Source: Gnetum montanum (Eukaryota > Streptophyta > Gnetopsida > Gnetales > Gnetaceae). From it: 64,000 nt of DNA. The notes below the pieces were generated by a model, which worked only from the letters and a program-made list of their open reading frames with translations, did not search any database and had not been told where the DNA came from. This document shows positions 24,201-39,200 of the stretch, in pieces. Made by a program: the position numbers and the translations under genes. The stretch's first letter is position 1. Every line of letters begins with the position of its first letter. The stretch lies in NCBI GenBank assembly GCA_015680685.1, contig MNCI01021391.1, positions 277,734 to 341,733 of the forward strand. Direction: 5' to 3'.

Positions 24201-27200
24201 ACTTGGATGGACGCTGGTGTATACGCTGGGCGTATACGCTGATGGATGTTGGCATCTACACTGGGCATCTACGCTGATGGATGCTAGCGTCTACGCTGGG
24301 CATCTACGCTGATGGATGCTGAGCGTAGAGGATGCCAGTGTAAGCATATAGCATGCCAACGTAAGCCAAAAATGTGCCGAGCGTATACACATGAAAATGC
24401 TTCATTTTAAGGTCAAAAATTGATTTTTGGGTGCCCAAGAGCTGCTGGAAACCCTAGGGAAGGTCCTGGGGGGTCTGGATGCTCAATTCTGGCACGTTTT
24501 GACTCATTTCTGGGGCCCGAAAGTCTCTCTACGCTGGGCTTAAGCCGAGAGTATACGCTGGGCGTAGAGGAATGAACGACCATCATTTGGAGTCTAAAAT
24601 TTGATTTTCAAGTGCCTGAGACCTACTGGGGACCTTGGGGAAGGTCCTGGGTGGTCTAGATGCTCAGTTCTAGCATGTTTTGATCCATTTCTAGGGCCCG
24701 AAAGTCTCTCTACGCTGGGCGTAGAGGAATGAACGACCATCATTTGAAGCCCGAAATTTGATTTTCAAGTGCCTGAGACCTGCTGGAGACCTTGGTGAAG
24801 GTCTTGGGGGGTCTAGACACTCCACTTTAGCATGTTTTGATGAGTTTTTGAGCCCCGAAAGTTGCTGTACACTGGGCCTTACGCTGGGCATGTGTAGGCC
24901 AACGTACAGGATGCATACTTAGTGAAAACCAAGTATTTTGAGCTCAAAATTTGCCAAGTTTGATGCCAGATGTCATCGTAGTCTTCTGTGGGTCCTAGGG
25001 AACTTTCAATTGCTTTCTTTGACTTTGTTTGATGCTATTTTGAGGCTTTCAAGCTTGGTCATGCTAAGGACCAACATGACTTAGCTTAATTTCTGTCTTC
25101 CAGTGTTAGCCAAAATTTTTTGTGGTGCTTCAGTGCCCTTTAGCATGACTCGTGCCCCATTGAATGAATTTAAGCATGATGTTATTGTGGGCCTGATCTG
25201 GTTGAACAAACCTGGCTTTTCCACAATAGGGAAAGGGATGACATTTGTGGCAGCTCCATCATCAACATGCACCCTTTGGACCTTGTGTTGGCCAACCCAG
25301 ATTGTGATGAAGAGAGGTGTTGTAGTCACTTGACCCTTTTCAGGGTCTTCCCTAATGGAATTATCACAAAAATTCAATTGGAATGGCTTTGTCTTTGCAG
25401 GCACAAAAGGAAGCATGATCAAATGGATCGCCTTCTCTTCTGTTGGCATGTTCTCGTCAATCGGGATTACCGTTAACATGCGGACCAAAGCCCCACGGTG
25501 TCCTGTAGATGTCATAATTAGGTTATACAGGCTCAACATAGTTTTTTCTGTTTTAGAGCTTGCTTGACTTGGGTGAAGGAACTCAAAAGGTCTTGGTGAC
25601 TTTCCAGTTTACTACCTTTCTCCTCTTCCATTCATCCTAGAAGATGAATTTCCTGAGGAGGGAGAGTTTCAGGCCTATTTGGATGAGGTGGCAAGGACTG
25701 TGTAGGTGTAGCAACATTCCTTTTGGGTGATGAGGTTGTAGATGAAGGGGGTGAGGACACAGGCTTACAATTACCTGGGGCAATACTTTCCCCTGACATC
25801 TCACTTGCAAAGCGCACTTCTCGTTTTTTAGGATGAGAAGGTTGTGAGGTTGTCTTATGCGGGGTGGGGGCTATTGTGCGTCTTGGCCCCCTAATAACAT
25901 ATGGTGCTAATGGTGGTAGAGTACATGGTGGTGGTGTGGTTTTGTTAACAGGTGGTACGGGGGTGGATATGCGAGGAGGGAGTCTCAGAACAAAAGATTG
26001 CTATGGACTTTGATTAGCCGCCAATGGTGTCGGTGCACTGCATTGAGGCACACAAACTACAAACAACTACTGGGAAGGTTTAAGATTATTGTCAATGCCG
26101 ATGGTATTGATGATGTAACTGAAGTTGTTGGCATTGAGAGGATCAGTGTAGAAGTGCAGAGATTGATTCTCAGGGCGTACTTGATTGCTTTCATCTAGCA
26201 CTAGTTTCCCTTGATTGATCATCCTTTGGATATCGTCTTTCAATGCCATACAATAATTTTTGTTGTCTCACACTGTTGATGGTATTCACAAAACCATTCT
26301 AGCTTGAATCCCTTAATAATTGTGGGCTCATTGGGAAAGACAAAGAGGGGTTCTTGAGGAGCTCGCAATATCGCTGATGTCTCTTTGCTTCCTCTTCTGA
26401 CATCTGCTTGTGTTGGATATACCCCATTGCTAGTAGTTGCTTCAGGAGATCTGAAAGCTTGATAGGTAGTGGGGTATACTTCGAGCGATCTTTGCACTGA
26501 AAGTTCAATTTGGATGGTGCAGATGTCTCAGGTGCGAATGTAGAGGGTTGCGATGCATTGCCCTGTTTGGGCATAGGGTTAGCAGCAGGTGTGGTTGGTT
26601 TCTTGTTGTTCTTGTTATTGTTGTTGTTAGGTTTGGGTTTGGCCTCATTTGCCATAGCAGCAAATGTGGGTGTTGTAGCCTTACCCTTATCCTTCTTTGT
26701 AAAGGTATTCTTGTATGCAACGTAGGCTAGGTCTTTGCTTGCCTCGGTCACATCCTATATGCTCTTAGTCTAGGTGAACACCTGACTGAGAGTGCACGAA
26801 GCAAGAGAGTATAGCTTAGACTTAATAAACTCATTTACTGCATCCTTAAAGATGGCTAGTAAGTGGGCCTCCATGATAGGCTCGCAGATTTCATTAAGGG
26901 TTGCACTTTAGTGGTGGATGAACTTCTGGACTAACTCTAGCGGATCTTGTTTCATGCTCATCAATTGATCTAGCATGATTTTTGGTTTCAAGTTGTATTT
27001 GAAACATGTCATGAACTAGGTCAAAAGCTCCTCTAGGATTGCTATGGAGGAGTGTGGTAATGCATAGTACTAGTCTAAGGCTTTTCTGGTCAGAGACATA
27101 ACAAAGACATGGATGATCATGAGCGAACATTGTTGTAGAAGAAGGGATTCAGACCTAAATGTAACAAGATGTGCATTGGGGTCCCGCTCCCCATTGTACT

Positions 27201-30200
27201 TCATGAAATGTGGGAGTGACATCCCTAGGGGTAATGTTAGTGCAGGGACTATCGGGTTGATGGGATCGTCTTGGTAGAAGTCCATGACTTGCACCATGTC
27301 AGATCCGATAGCCTTCAGCCATTTTATTTTCTTAGTATGGTTCTGGATAAGTTGGAATGCTTGGTCTAGACCTGAAGATGATGTAGATGTTTGGGGAACT
27401 GCTTGGGAAGCTCCCATTTGTGGAGTAGTTGGGGTGACAATGTGACCCATTGATGGTGCCGTTGGGGTGTCCCCTGTGAACTATGTTGTTGGTGCTGTCC
27501 ACCACCCAACAGGTGGTGCTGTTGCAGCAGCAGTTGTAGATTGTGCTAAGGGATGGATTGCTTATGCTGTCGGTGGAATAGACGATAGTCCTACACTAGG
27601 ATGTACCATCTATGAGGCTTGGTAGGTCTGATGGCCAGCATAACGAGACATCTATGATGGTAGCATAGCAAGAGGAGAAGTAAATGGGGTCCACCACATG
27701 GATGGGCATGGGTCGGCGGCTGGTTGTGGAACAGGTGTAAATGTAGGAATAGAGGTAAAAGCTACACGCAATTGTGAGGTAGGTATTGTGTGAATGTGTT
27801 GTAGGGTAGCTGTAATTGGCGTATGTTATGAAGAAAAAAAGGATTGGTGAAAAGTCATCAGAGGAGTAGTGACCGGGGTTGAGATAAGGGTGTGGGTGTG
27901 TTGATGCTTAAAAGGAATGGTATGACTACCCATTGCTGGCAGAATTGTGGATGGTAGTGATGCAGTTGTGATCATAAAAGGAGGAGAAGTGAAAAGTGGG
28001 CTTGTCCAGAAAGATGAGGCAGGAAGGATGGTGGTAGGGTTAACCTAACCTCCACCCTCGGATTGGGAATCCAATTCCTCTTGCCCATACTAGAAAGCTT
28101 CATCGTAGTGGAACGTTGTATCCTGTAGTTCCCTAGACCTAGTCGCTTGGATCAGCTGATCTATAAGCCATTGATGTTTTGCATTAGAGGGATAGAAACA
28201 CTGGGAACTGAAATAAATTCCTTACCATTACAATAGGTGAACTCAAAGCTACACTTCTCTTTGAGCTCTTGCATATCTAAGGGCAGATTTGCCTGCACCT
28301 TAGTATAAAGGAAGTTGTATTGCTCATATTGTTGGGCCAAACCCTCAGGCCCCCAGTTTTGGATCCTAAGCTATCTGCGTGACCCTAGCACCTGGTTGAG
28401 TGGTTGTTCGACACCTGTGATGCCTTGAACCGTGAGGGGAACCTCAACGTTAGAGGTGTTAGCAACGGTGCTTGAAGAAGCCATTATGGTAAATCTAAAC
28501 GGGTTTGCAAACAAAAAAGATGAGGAGATTAGAAAGCAATCAAAAGATTTATGCCTTGCAGGACTTCGAAAGAATTGTTGAAGTGACCGATCTGTATCAC
28601 AAGATGCGTAAACAACCACCAAAGGGTATCAAGTTTATGCTAATGCATGTCAGGGTATAGAACACATGCAAGACTACCATGAAATAAGTGGGTCAAATGG
28701 TGATTGGATGCTTTATGTCCTGCAGGGTTTCGGAAGGATCGTCAAAGCAACTAATCTACACCACACGATGCATAAAAAACCACAAAGGGTGTCAAGTTTA
28801 CGTTAGTGCATGTTGGGGTGCAGAATGCGTACAAGACTACCGTGAAATACAGAAAAGGCACCAAAAGGCCCTCCTTCTAGTGCTAGAAAACTATAGCGAC
28901 CGAAAACATCGGTGGCTGAAAAAGACCGAGAGGTCATCGATTAGATAGTCTTAACCCTAGATCTGTGTGAGGGCTATGCTGGATAAATAAAAATGGGGTT
29001 CCTTGAATGGTCTGGTCGATCAGAAAAGGACTTAATTGGTGTTACTATAACCTTTTGCAAATGTGTGAATTGAAAACAATGTTTATTTGCATAAAAATAA
29101 TGATTATTATATGCAAGGAAGCAAAAACAATGTAAGACGCGATGATAAGCAGAAGAATAAAGTAAACTAGAGTTAGGAAATGCACCGCTTCAAGATTACG
29201 ATTTTACTTTGCTAAGGTGGATACAATTGGTTACGTGACGCAGGGGCACACAGAGATCCCAAAAGTAACCAAAGAAGTTCAAAGCAAGCCAACTATATGC
29301 TTGAATGCGGATCCAAGAGCTAACAATGCAAAATGCTACAAAGGCATCAGGAAAGAGCTAATAGAATGCCAGATGGGAATGTGCACTATTTGGCTTTGTC
29401 AACTTAGGAATGTTTACAATACTCAAGATTGCCAATTTAATCTTTGCCAAGCCAAATGTTTACTAAACTTTCCAATCGTTCAAAAATTCCCTTTAAATTG
29501 CTGGTTTACCAACCAATGCCAACAATGCTAAAAAATGCCCAAAATGTTAACCTTTAAGTTTTTCAAGCCTTTGAGCATTGCTCGCCGAGGTATTTATAGC
29601 GCTAAGAGCAAGCGAATGATGCGGTTTAGATGCCACGTGTCCTGGGCCCACAAGGTGTTGATGTGTCCATGCCACATGGTCATGCAAAGTTGATTGATTG
29701 ACAAGCATGCCACACTGCAATCACGTTGTTGAAACTAAAGATGTGTGTCAATGATGCAAACAAAGAGTGAAGCAAATTGATGTAGCGTTGTTGCCTACTA
29801 TGCTATGCTATGGAACGTAGCATGTTTGCGTAGCGTAGCCGCTTGCTACCCTGTGGTATGTTGTGTAGCGTAGCATGTTGGCATAGCGTAGTTGCATGGT
29901 ACACTATGCTATGCTATGGAGCATAGCATGTTGGCGTAGCATAGCTATTTGCTACACCGTGCTATGCTATGTAGTGTAGTATAGCGTAGCCACTTGTTTG
30001 AAGAAGAAATTTGCTTCAGAGTTGATTGCATGTGCTGGAAGTCTTTGAAATGTATAGGCTAACTCTTTGCTATGCTATGCTATGCTACGTAGTGTAGCAC
30101 AGCGTAGCAGCTGGCCTTAACTGCAATTTACAACCTGAACTCTTTGATGATTACGTTGACAATCTGCAACATTTGTCATCTGCGAGGTGAAGCTTTTGAA

Positions 30201-33200
30201 CTTGTTAATTCTGCATTTTGGAGATGCCTTTTGCTGTTCTTGCATCATTGCTATGCTGTGCTACACTACATAGCAAGCATTATAACTTGATTTTTGCTTG
30301 ATATGCTACTTTTCTAGTGAGAGGAGCTTTGCTGAAGGGCTTGAGGTTGAGTGAAGAAACTATTTTTGAAGGCCAAAGGTACTAACTGAGTGTAATTGAG
30401 ATTACTAAGTAAGCTAAGCCCTCTTAGATTGCTCTTGCTACGCTATGCTACGTTGTGTCGCGTAGCATAGTGTAGCAGTCTGTCTTGCAACAGTTCGTAG
30501 TTGATTGCCTGAATAACTGTCTCTCGAAGCTTGCTACGCTACATAGCATAGTGTAGTGTAGCAAACTTCTTAGCTAGAAAACTTGCCAAACTATTTCATG
30601 CATCCTGAGCACCATCGATAGCTCCACGCATCGCTTCTGAGTAGGCTATCAGCTGGATGAGCTACCCAGGTGGATAGGCTAGAGAGTCCGTTGAGCCTGT
30701 CAACATTGGGTATAGAAAACTTGCCAAACTGGATAGTCTAAACTCAGAGCATCCATTTCTTGTCGAAGTGTCATGACACTGCTTGAATTTTAAAGACCCG
30801 GTGAAGCAAGAATGACTTAAAAATTTAGGGTGTTCTACTAAGGATGTAACTACTTGTTTATAGAAGGGTTCTTGAGGTATAGTCATGTATTCAGATTTTC
30901 CTTTGATAGGGATTAATAACTCTAAGAAATCTGACCAAAAGAAGCCCCCAAACTTGGCTGCAAAAGTTCTAGATAGGAGAACACCATAGGTAGGTGACAT
31001 GTCAACTAGCAGGATATCTGTGTAACATGTGAATGTAGGGTATTGTTTAAGTTTCACTTTCACTCCTTTTAATGACCCTACTATAGGTACATTGGACCCA
31101 TCGAGTTGAATCACATTTTTCATTTGTGATATCATTTGTGCTCCTAAAGTCTTACATACCTCAAGTGGCATGATATTAAGAGTTACTCCAGAATCCATCA
31201 AATAATTGTGAACATTGTTTCTTAAAATAATTAAAGTTTTTAGAAAAGGAGGTTGTTCTTTCCTACTCATCATAGAATTATTTACATTTTGTACTGATAA
31301 GGTGTTAGGAATTTTTTTGAAGTGAACTTTCTTTTTAGCGGTTGTCGATTTTTCTTTATTAGCTTCTAGTTTACGAACTATCTCTTGAAATACCTCTTTC
31401 ATTTCATTAAATTGTAAAAGGTCATACATGGAGATGTTAGATTTAATTGTCTTCAAATCCTCAACTACATTGTAAGTCTTAGGTACATCTTTGACTTCTT
31501 GTTGAGGTGAAGTTCTTCTAAGTATAGAAGGTGGATTTGGTCATTGTGGGGTGTTTGTTTGGGATGACTCAATTTGAGTATTTATGTTACTTTGAATAGG
31601 AGCTCTTATGTTTGGAGGAGTATAAGGGTCAGTCCTAGTTTATTGCTGTGTGTTGTTCATGATGTCACTAAGTCCATGGTAGTGAGCATTATGTGGGTTG
31701 GGGTTGCTTACTGATGAGTGACGAGGTACCTCTACAGTCAACCATATGAATACGAGCATCTCATGCGTGATCCGGTTGAACTCCATGGACTAAGTGCTTA
31801 CACGCGTTAATGGAACACTTAAGGTTAATCAATCGTTGTCTTCCCAAACTTACTTGTATTGTCACAGTTGTATGCTTAAGTAAGCTTGAGGTATATGATT
31901 TTTATATCTTTTATCTTTTTAATGTCCTATGCTAAGAGGGGAAGGTGAAGAGAACTAAATGACTAACTTTCATTAATTATTCACTAACTAAGTTCTAATT
32001 ATCCTAGCACCAGCATTTGTTCCCACTTGCCACACACACCCTGAACCAGTGCAACGCTGTTGGGATTACCAAGTGCTACTCGTTACTGGGTTACCAAGTG
32101 TTACACACGTGCTCGAAGCAGTCGTATGGAGTGCACTTAACTATGAGAGTCAAGGGTTGAAAGAGATTAATTATCTAGGAAAGCATTTAAATATTTAACA
32201 ATAATTAAATCCTATTTAGCTTAGTCCACATGCTGCAAGGTTTATCAGAAAGTTCATCTTTATTGTCGTACACAAATGTGTGCTTAGGTACAATTTGCTC
32301 GAATAAATATTCATTCACTTCAAGACTCCTACTACAGACACATGGAGATTATTCTAACTCTGGAATGGTAAAACTACTATAGTTTGGCTAAGGGTCTAAG
32401 TTTAGATACCTAAAATAGGGAAAGCTACCTCTTATTTATAGATATTGTGGTGGGCTGTAATATTGCATATGCGATATCGCATGAGTGGATGCGATATCGT
32501 GGCTCATCATACCCCCATGACTGAATGAAAAATAGTCCTCGTGTTCCTTACAAAATACTGGGAAGGTATGAGATCATTGACTTGAATGATACTAATGGTG
32601 AATGGGGTGACATGTGAACGGATCATCATTACAACACATGAAAATATTAGTGTTCATGACAACATCTAGCTTTATTTGGTAGCTGAGAGAGAGAGAGAGA
32701 GAGAGAGAGAATGTGAAGTCTGTTGCTGCCGACGCCAAGATTGTGCCTTCCATTGTCTATCCATAATTGCACCATTGATCTTGTTCCTTGCATAACTACT
32801 CCAGCACTAGTCCATTCCAAGTGTTCCCTCTAGATCTAATTCGTTGGTGTATGATTGTTATCTGTGGACACAACACAGTCGTATATTAGCAAGAGTAAAT
32901 GAATCACAATGAAGTTGATACCTTGCCTAAGTGTAAGGTCCATTGGTTGAGTTGTGATATGGCTGATGTGGATTCTAAAGATATAATACTAGTGACTACC
33001 CAAGGTGTAGAGGTTAGGAGAAAATCGAAAAAATTGGACTAGGACCCCCATGACTGAGAGCGAACCTCCAGTAGTGAGAGAATGGAAAAAGATAAGGAAT
33101 AAGAAAAATGGAGAAAAAGAGACAACTGAAACACTAATGAAATGGATGTTAGAGATGGAAATGAAAAAAATAAATGTTGATTGCAAAAATGTTCAAGGGA

Positions 33201-36200
33201 ACGAAATTAATTGATGCATCAAATAGGAATGCCAGTGGGTCCTCCCCAAAGCAGGTTCATGCCAGTAATGCCTTGACATTCCCACATTCAAAGAGTCTGT
33301 AGGCTCTAGAAATGTCATTTGGAAGCAATAGTTAAAGTCTTAACCACAAGAGTTTATTAAAAATAAAATAATGCATCAACCAAAATATAGACTACTGATA
33401 CAATCGGCAATGAGGTAAACAATGGAGAAAGAACGATGGAAAGAAGAGAATGGAATGGAGTCTCAAGAACAAGGTGGTGTACAACCCCTTGTGTGTTAAT
33501 GGTTAATGTAACTTAGTAGATCTCATTCCAAATCTAGCCTCAAACAATCCACATCGAGTGACTTCACATTAATACAATTGGCCAATCCATCCACCTGAAG
33601 TAACAAGAATTTCTCTCTCGAAGAGTCACCACCATTTCAATGAAATGAGAAAGGAGAACATAGGAAGCAAGAAAGGACCTTAGTTAGAGAGAACATGTTT
33701 GTTTAGTTCCATAAACAATGCTTGTAGCCCAAGTGATTATTTTGTCTAAGGTGTGTGTTTTGAATTCTCACTTTTTACTCTTTTTTTTTTTTTGCGTAAG
33801 AATCACACCATGCAAAGGCTTATTATTTCTATTAGCTCAGCTTCCCGATAATGGAACAACGTTAGAATGGTAAGGAAAACTCAAGAAGGAAACATCCAAG
33901 TACTTAAGAGAATGGCCAAAAAAAATGCATCAAGTCCCCTTCAAGTCACACCCTTTTCAATCCTTGAGTCCTTCCTTAGTTTGAGAAATGCCTAGTCACC
34001 AATTCGTTGATAGTTCTTATTATTTAAGAAAAGGGACTGTATAGTTCTAAGCTAAGAGAGACCATAGAAAATCATGGATGCATGGGTGATGTGGACTCAT
34101 TGCCTGTTATATCAAAAGAACCATACCTTAGTATCAACATCATAACTCAAAGGTAAAAACCAAACATTAGCAACCAATAGAATACAGTTCATACCATCTT
34201 CAGGAGCACTTATTAGGTGACAAACTTAACAAAATAAGAAAACACACAAATAAATGAAAAGGTATGAATGATGTTGCAAAACAAAAACAAGAAAAGTTAA
34301 AGAAATCTGCAAAACAAAAATGTGTAAAACAAAAACTTAAAAAGGAACTAAGGGCCTCAATTGATCAGCATAGGTGGCCATCTTCCCCATGACTAAGTTG
34401 GAAGGAAGAGATCCGAAATAATGAGCAAGGTCATCATTTCTCCGATGTGTTATGTGCATTAACCATTCTAGATTCATGGTAAGGTTTGGTCTATTGCACA
34501 CTAAGTAGTATTCTCTTATCGAAGTATTTGTTTGAATTTTTTAAGATTTTCCAACTTCCCCTAATTGATGTTTTCAAGGTAAGGTTTGGAAGTCAACGAC
34601 AATCTTGCTCCAGTGCATCTATGCCTTCTACGTGGGTGCAAGTTGGTCCCCTAGTTAGTCCCATGCACATTGGTGAGTTTCTCTCTTGATTAGCTATCAA
34701 CCATTGGGTGTCTTTTTGTTGTGTGGTTGCTACATACAAGCACTTTTGTATGTTAACTTCCTAGGCACACCGATTGCATGCAGGTAATGATGAACATTCT
34801 TGTACGCCATCACCCTCTATATCACTGTATGTTATGCATGGTGAAACACCACTAATTTTGGCCTAGCACTTTTAGACAAGAATCAAGTGAAGTCATGCTA
34901 CTACCCAACATGAGTACAACATGACCAAACTTGGAGGCCTCCAAAACAGCCCCCGAAGGCCCATGATTCAACAAGAAAGGTTCCCCCGGGGCCCACAAGT
35001 GATTGCACTAACTTCCAGCATCTAGAATCAAAAGTTTCGGGTTCAAAATGTTTGGTTTTGGCTAAGTACACTTTAGTTACTTTTTCAGACGCTGCATAGC
35101 GTAAGGATCAGCGTCACCAACTTTTGGAGCCCTGAAATTGAGTTAAAATAGGCCAAAATTGAGCACAAGGACCCCCCATGACCTTCACCAAGGTCCCCAA
35201 TAGCTCCCAGCCTCCAGAAAACCAAGATTTGGGCCTCAAATATGCCATTTTGACTTGGTGGTGCTACGGTTACGTTTTCGGACGATGCACAACGTAAGGA
35301 TCACGTTCACCAACTTTTAGAGCCTCACAACTAAGCCAAAATGACTTGATTTCAAGGGTTCAAGTCATCCTAAAGGTCCACTATTGATACTATGGGACCC
35401 TGCCTTTGGAAATTTCAGATTTGAGCTCAAAATTACAAGTTTTTGAGGTCACATTGTAGGTCACGCTGGGTAGTCAAATTTCTCTTGTTGTACATTTCAT
35501 TGTAAATCCCATTTGTGGGCATGTCAGGCCTCCATGGTCTAAATTAAATGTACTTTCATGGGCTTTAATAACCCACGAATTGTAAAATGCAATGTACCTG
35601 GTCAAGAATGTAGCTTGCCAACACACATCCAACTCGTGCATAACTATCTGACACAAATCCAACTCTCGCCAACAAACATCCAACTCATGCACAACTATCC
35701 ATTGGATACATGTCACTAGATCTGCTTTCCTCTCATCTTCCAGTTGTTGATTTCATTCTTGAATTTTGTGACCGAGCCCGGCCCAACCCTATAAATACCT
35801 TGTCAATTCACATAAATGGGGGAGGAAAAATTGGAGAGATTGGCAATTCTGAGAGAGGACAGAACCTGCAATCCTTGGATGCTAGACACACCTGACTGTT
35901 GGCATCCCAGAATTTCTGACATTCACCACATCACATCATCTCATCATCACGTTACATCACCTTGGGACTAGGCATTCGACCTTCCATCTACAAGCAGCTA
36001 TGCTTTGACCGATGCACATCCTTTCTACGCAATAGATCATTTATGTTTTGCCAACCAAACATTATTTCCATTTTCTGTTTTACGTTCTGCTTACATTTCT
36101 GCTTACATTCAGTTTACATTTACTTTATAGTTTATGTTTTTTTACACCTCACATTCTTACGTCTTATGGCTCATGTTTACATTTTACATGCATTTACATG

Positions 36201-39200
36201 TTCTAAGACATCGTTTACAATAACCCCAATGCTAGTTGTAGCTTATGCTCAGGGAAGTCCTTGGTTGATTTGCGTGCAAACCCTCCAAGGCACTCTACCT
36301 TCGTTTACTTTTCTTGTTTGTCCTCGGGTGAAGGCAGGGTCAGCTGTGGCTGCCCGATGATCTCTCGGTGTCTATTTCCCTTCCAACCTTACACCGACGA
36401 TTTAGGTCATTACACATGGAACTTTCTTCTTCTTGATCTTCCCAAAAGTGTTTTCCTTAGATATTTCTAGGGAAAGATCATAGATTCCAAGGCATGCATT
36501 TATGGTACTTAGCCATGCCCTCCCCATTATTATTGGGAAGTTCTCTTTGTCATTGGTTACTTGTATCACTAGGAAATTAGCTGGGTATGACTACCCACAC
36601 ATAATGGTAACGATGTCCTCCACCAATCTCAAGGGAATAATGATGGACTGGTCAACTAGGTCTAAGAGAATATTACTCTTCTTTAGTGGAGGCAAGTTCC
36701 AGGCTTTATACATCTCTTGTGATATTAAGTTAACTTCGGAACTTTAGTCCAGAAGAGCTTTACGAGGTTCATTGCCAGTGACTTGGAGATAGATTAGAGG
36801 ACTTCCCAGATCAAAGAATTTCCTGGGAAGGTGGCCCACCTTAATCCAGTCAATGACAACATGCGTTAACACAACCGTGTGCATTGAGCTCTATTTTTGG
36901 TTTGAAGGGAGGTCCGAAGCCTTATTTGATGGAGAAGCGTTCAAAGGCTCAACCGCTTGTGGTTGTGAGAGCTTGGTTGGACTATTGGTTTTGAAGAAAG
37001 ATCTTCTCTTTGTACGGTTGTCAAAACTAGCAGCAAGTTGAAGGTTCACATCTCTTGGAGCATTATGTTGCTATGGTTGAGTGGGGAGTTTCCCTTGCAT
37101 TGCTGGAGCGGGTGGTAATGGAGCTATCAGCGTGAGAGTTGTGGATGGGTTTGGAGGATGGTATGTTTGTGGGTTGTCTCTCCCAAGAGAAGGAGTCCTA
37201 TAATACTCTTGAGCTTGGTAGTGACGTTGTGGGGTCACGTGATAGGCAGAGTCACGTGGAGAGATTGGCTGCTACATGTAATGGCCATATGGATTCGATT
37301 GCCAGTAAGGGTATTATTGCCTTGGTGGTGGCATCCCCCATGACTGTGGGTATTGCCACTGCTAGTGTTGCTCAATAGGTTGTGGTGGAGTTCCACTTGG
37401 GTAATACTTTAAAGGTTGGTGGAACTGCCTTGGATGATCTTGGGGATAAGGTAACCATCGGGGTGTTTGTCGTTTGTTAAGTCTTGGGTTGAGTGCATAC
37501 ACCCTAGACTCTTGTAGATGTGAGATTACTGGGCAACATCCCTTAGGATGGTCGTATTGGCATATCTCACATCCACCATCATTGGCCATATCAGAATCCA
37601 CAACCTCTTTGGTGATGGCCATTTTACCCTTACCTTTGTTACGTGCATGGTCCAAATCCCTCTTTTTTTATCATAGTTACTACCTCGCTCCTTAGACTCT
37701 TCTACGATTTTGAGAACAGTTTCAAATCTACTATCTAAGGAGTCCCACATTTGGTCTACCTTCACTGACACCTCTATTGTTAATTTTTGGAGCGATAAGG
37801 TTTTACTATTCACCATCTCTTCAAGTGGTGACTCTTCCTCCTCCTCACAGAATCTCACTCCCCTTTTCGGAGGAAAGGATTTTGGTTGTACTCTTCCACA
37901 CTTTCTCTCTTATGTAGCTCCCCCTCTTCCTTGGCTACTTGCTCTAACGATCTATGAACCTGATGGGACCTAAGCTCTAATAATCTCCCTTGGGCATATG
38001 TTCCAAGGGTTCTCCTAGTTTCATGCCTAAGCCCATCTACGAGATGGCATAGTTGATCTTGTTGTGCGTAACCATGGCCCGGGCAATAATGTAACAGTGC
38101 ATAATAACAGTTCATGGTAGCATTCAAGGGTTAGTGATTTCCCTGCTTCCATCCTTGGATTTGCTTTCGCAGGTTGGACACTCAAGAGTACATTTGATAT
38201 TTATCATTAAATAGTTCTAGCATCATTCTCCACCTTCTAATGAATTTCGATTCTAAGGACCGGTACCAGCTTTTCGCTTCTATCATTAGTGTCCTTGGGA
38301 ATAACTTTAATTTTTGCCACTAGTTCACAATGTTCTGCAAGGCACATGCATCATTAAATGCTTGTAACTGGTTCTGAGGATCAGCATTGTATCCCCCCTC
38401 AAATCGTGGGATGTTATTCATGTCTAGTCTCTTGATCTTGCTATCTTTTTGGTTCCTTGTGGGTATTCTTACAGCCTCCGTGATGTTTAACATGCTTCAG
38501 GTTGCAAGTAGGTGTTCTTTGTGGTCATTTTGTTTATAGTGTTTGTGATGTCTACGTAGTTCCCTGCTTTCCTTTCTTCTATGTTGTGATTCTCTAGAAT
38601 GCCCTTGTCTTCATTCTCAACTCTCTCGTCAACGTTTTTCACTTTGTTTACCCTTATCCTCACAGTTAGGTTCCCTATGATTGCATCCTGATACAGAAGA
38701 AGAGGGTGAATGTGACGATGAAGGTAAAGAGGAAGGAGAACCATTGCCATGATAATGTTTCATACCTTCTCTTAAGTGGTCTTGGCCTTGATCGTGATTA
38801 CAATCATACTGCCCACCCTTATCATGTGTTTGTGTTCCCTCATTGAACACTTGGTGTTCATGGGATTCAGAACCAGGGTTGTGAATCGTAGAGTGAAGGT
38901 TTTAATATACCACCTCCTCACCATCATTAGGAGGAGGAACATCATTTTGTGAAGAACCTATTGAAATAGGTTCACCACTCTTAATTTCCCTTAAGACGGG
39001 TGGAGCGTTATGTGGTCCTTTGCCCTTCAACGATGTATAGTATCTCTCCTGTCACAAGTCCCTTTCATGTTGTGCTTCTATGGAATGGTAGTTCCTTGTG
39101 TCATAATCACATGTAACGTACTCTACATATAACTGTGACATGCCTATTCGTGTGAGAGCATGAAGGATCATGTTGGGGACTACTCAGTTTGGGGGCAATA

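Larger units (their letters stand above)
11351..30837 (-). mobile_element. Element C: Tat-lineage Ty3/gypsy retrotransposon, nested
   Basis: A 19.5-kb element (about 17.8 kb without the inner solo LTR) with LTRs 28892-30837 (5') and 11351-13220 (3') and a 5-bp TSD CTAAG at 11346-11350 and 30838-30842. Domain order on the minus strand: gag, protease, a 4.6-kb insertion-like region holding an antisense gene, RT, RNase H, second RNase H, integrase, tandem repeats, antisense exons, polypurine tract. Two RNase H domains and large size are hallmarks of the plant Tat/Ogre group. It interrupts element A. Stops and lost catalytic residues mean it cannot act on its own. Confidence 0.88.

Noticed and set aside
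32687-32711. (GA)n run as a regulatory element
   Set aside because: Simple microsatellite inherited with B-family 3' sequence; the same run occurs at 46596-46632.
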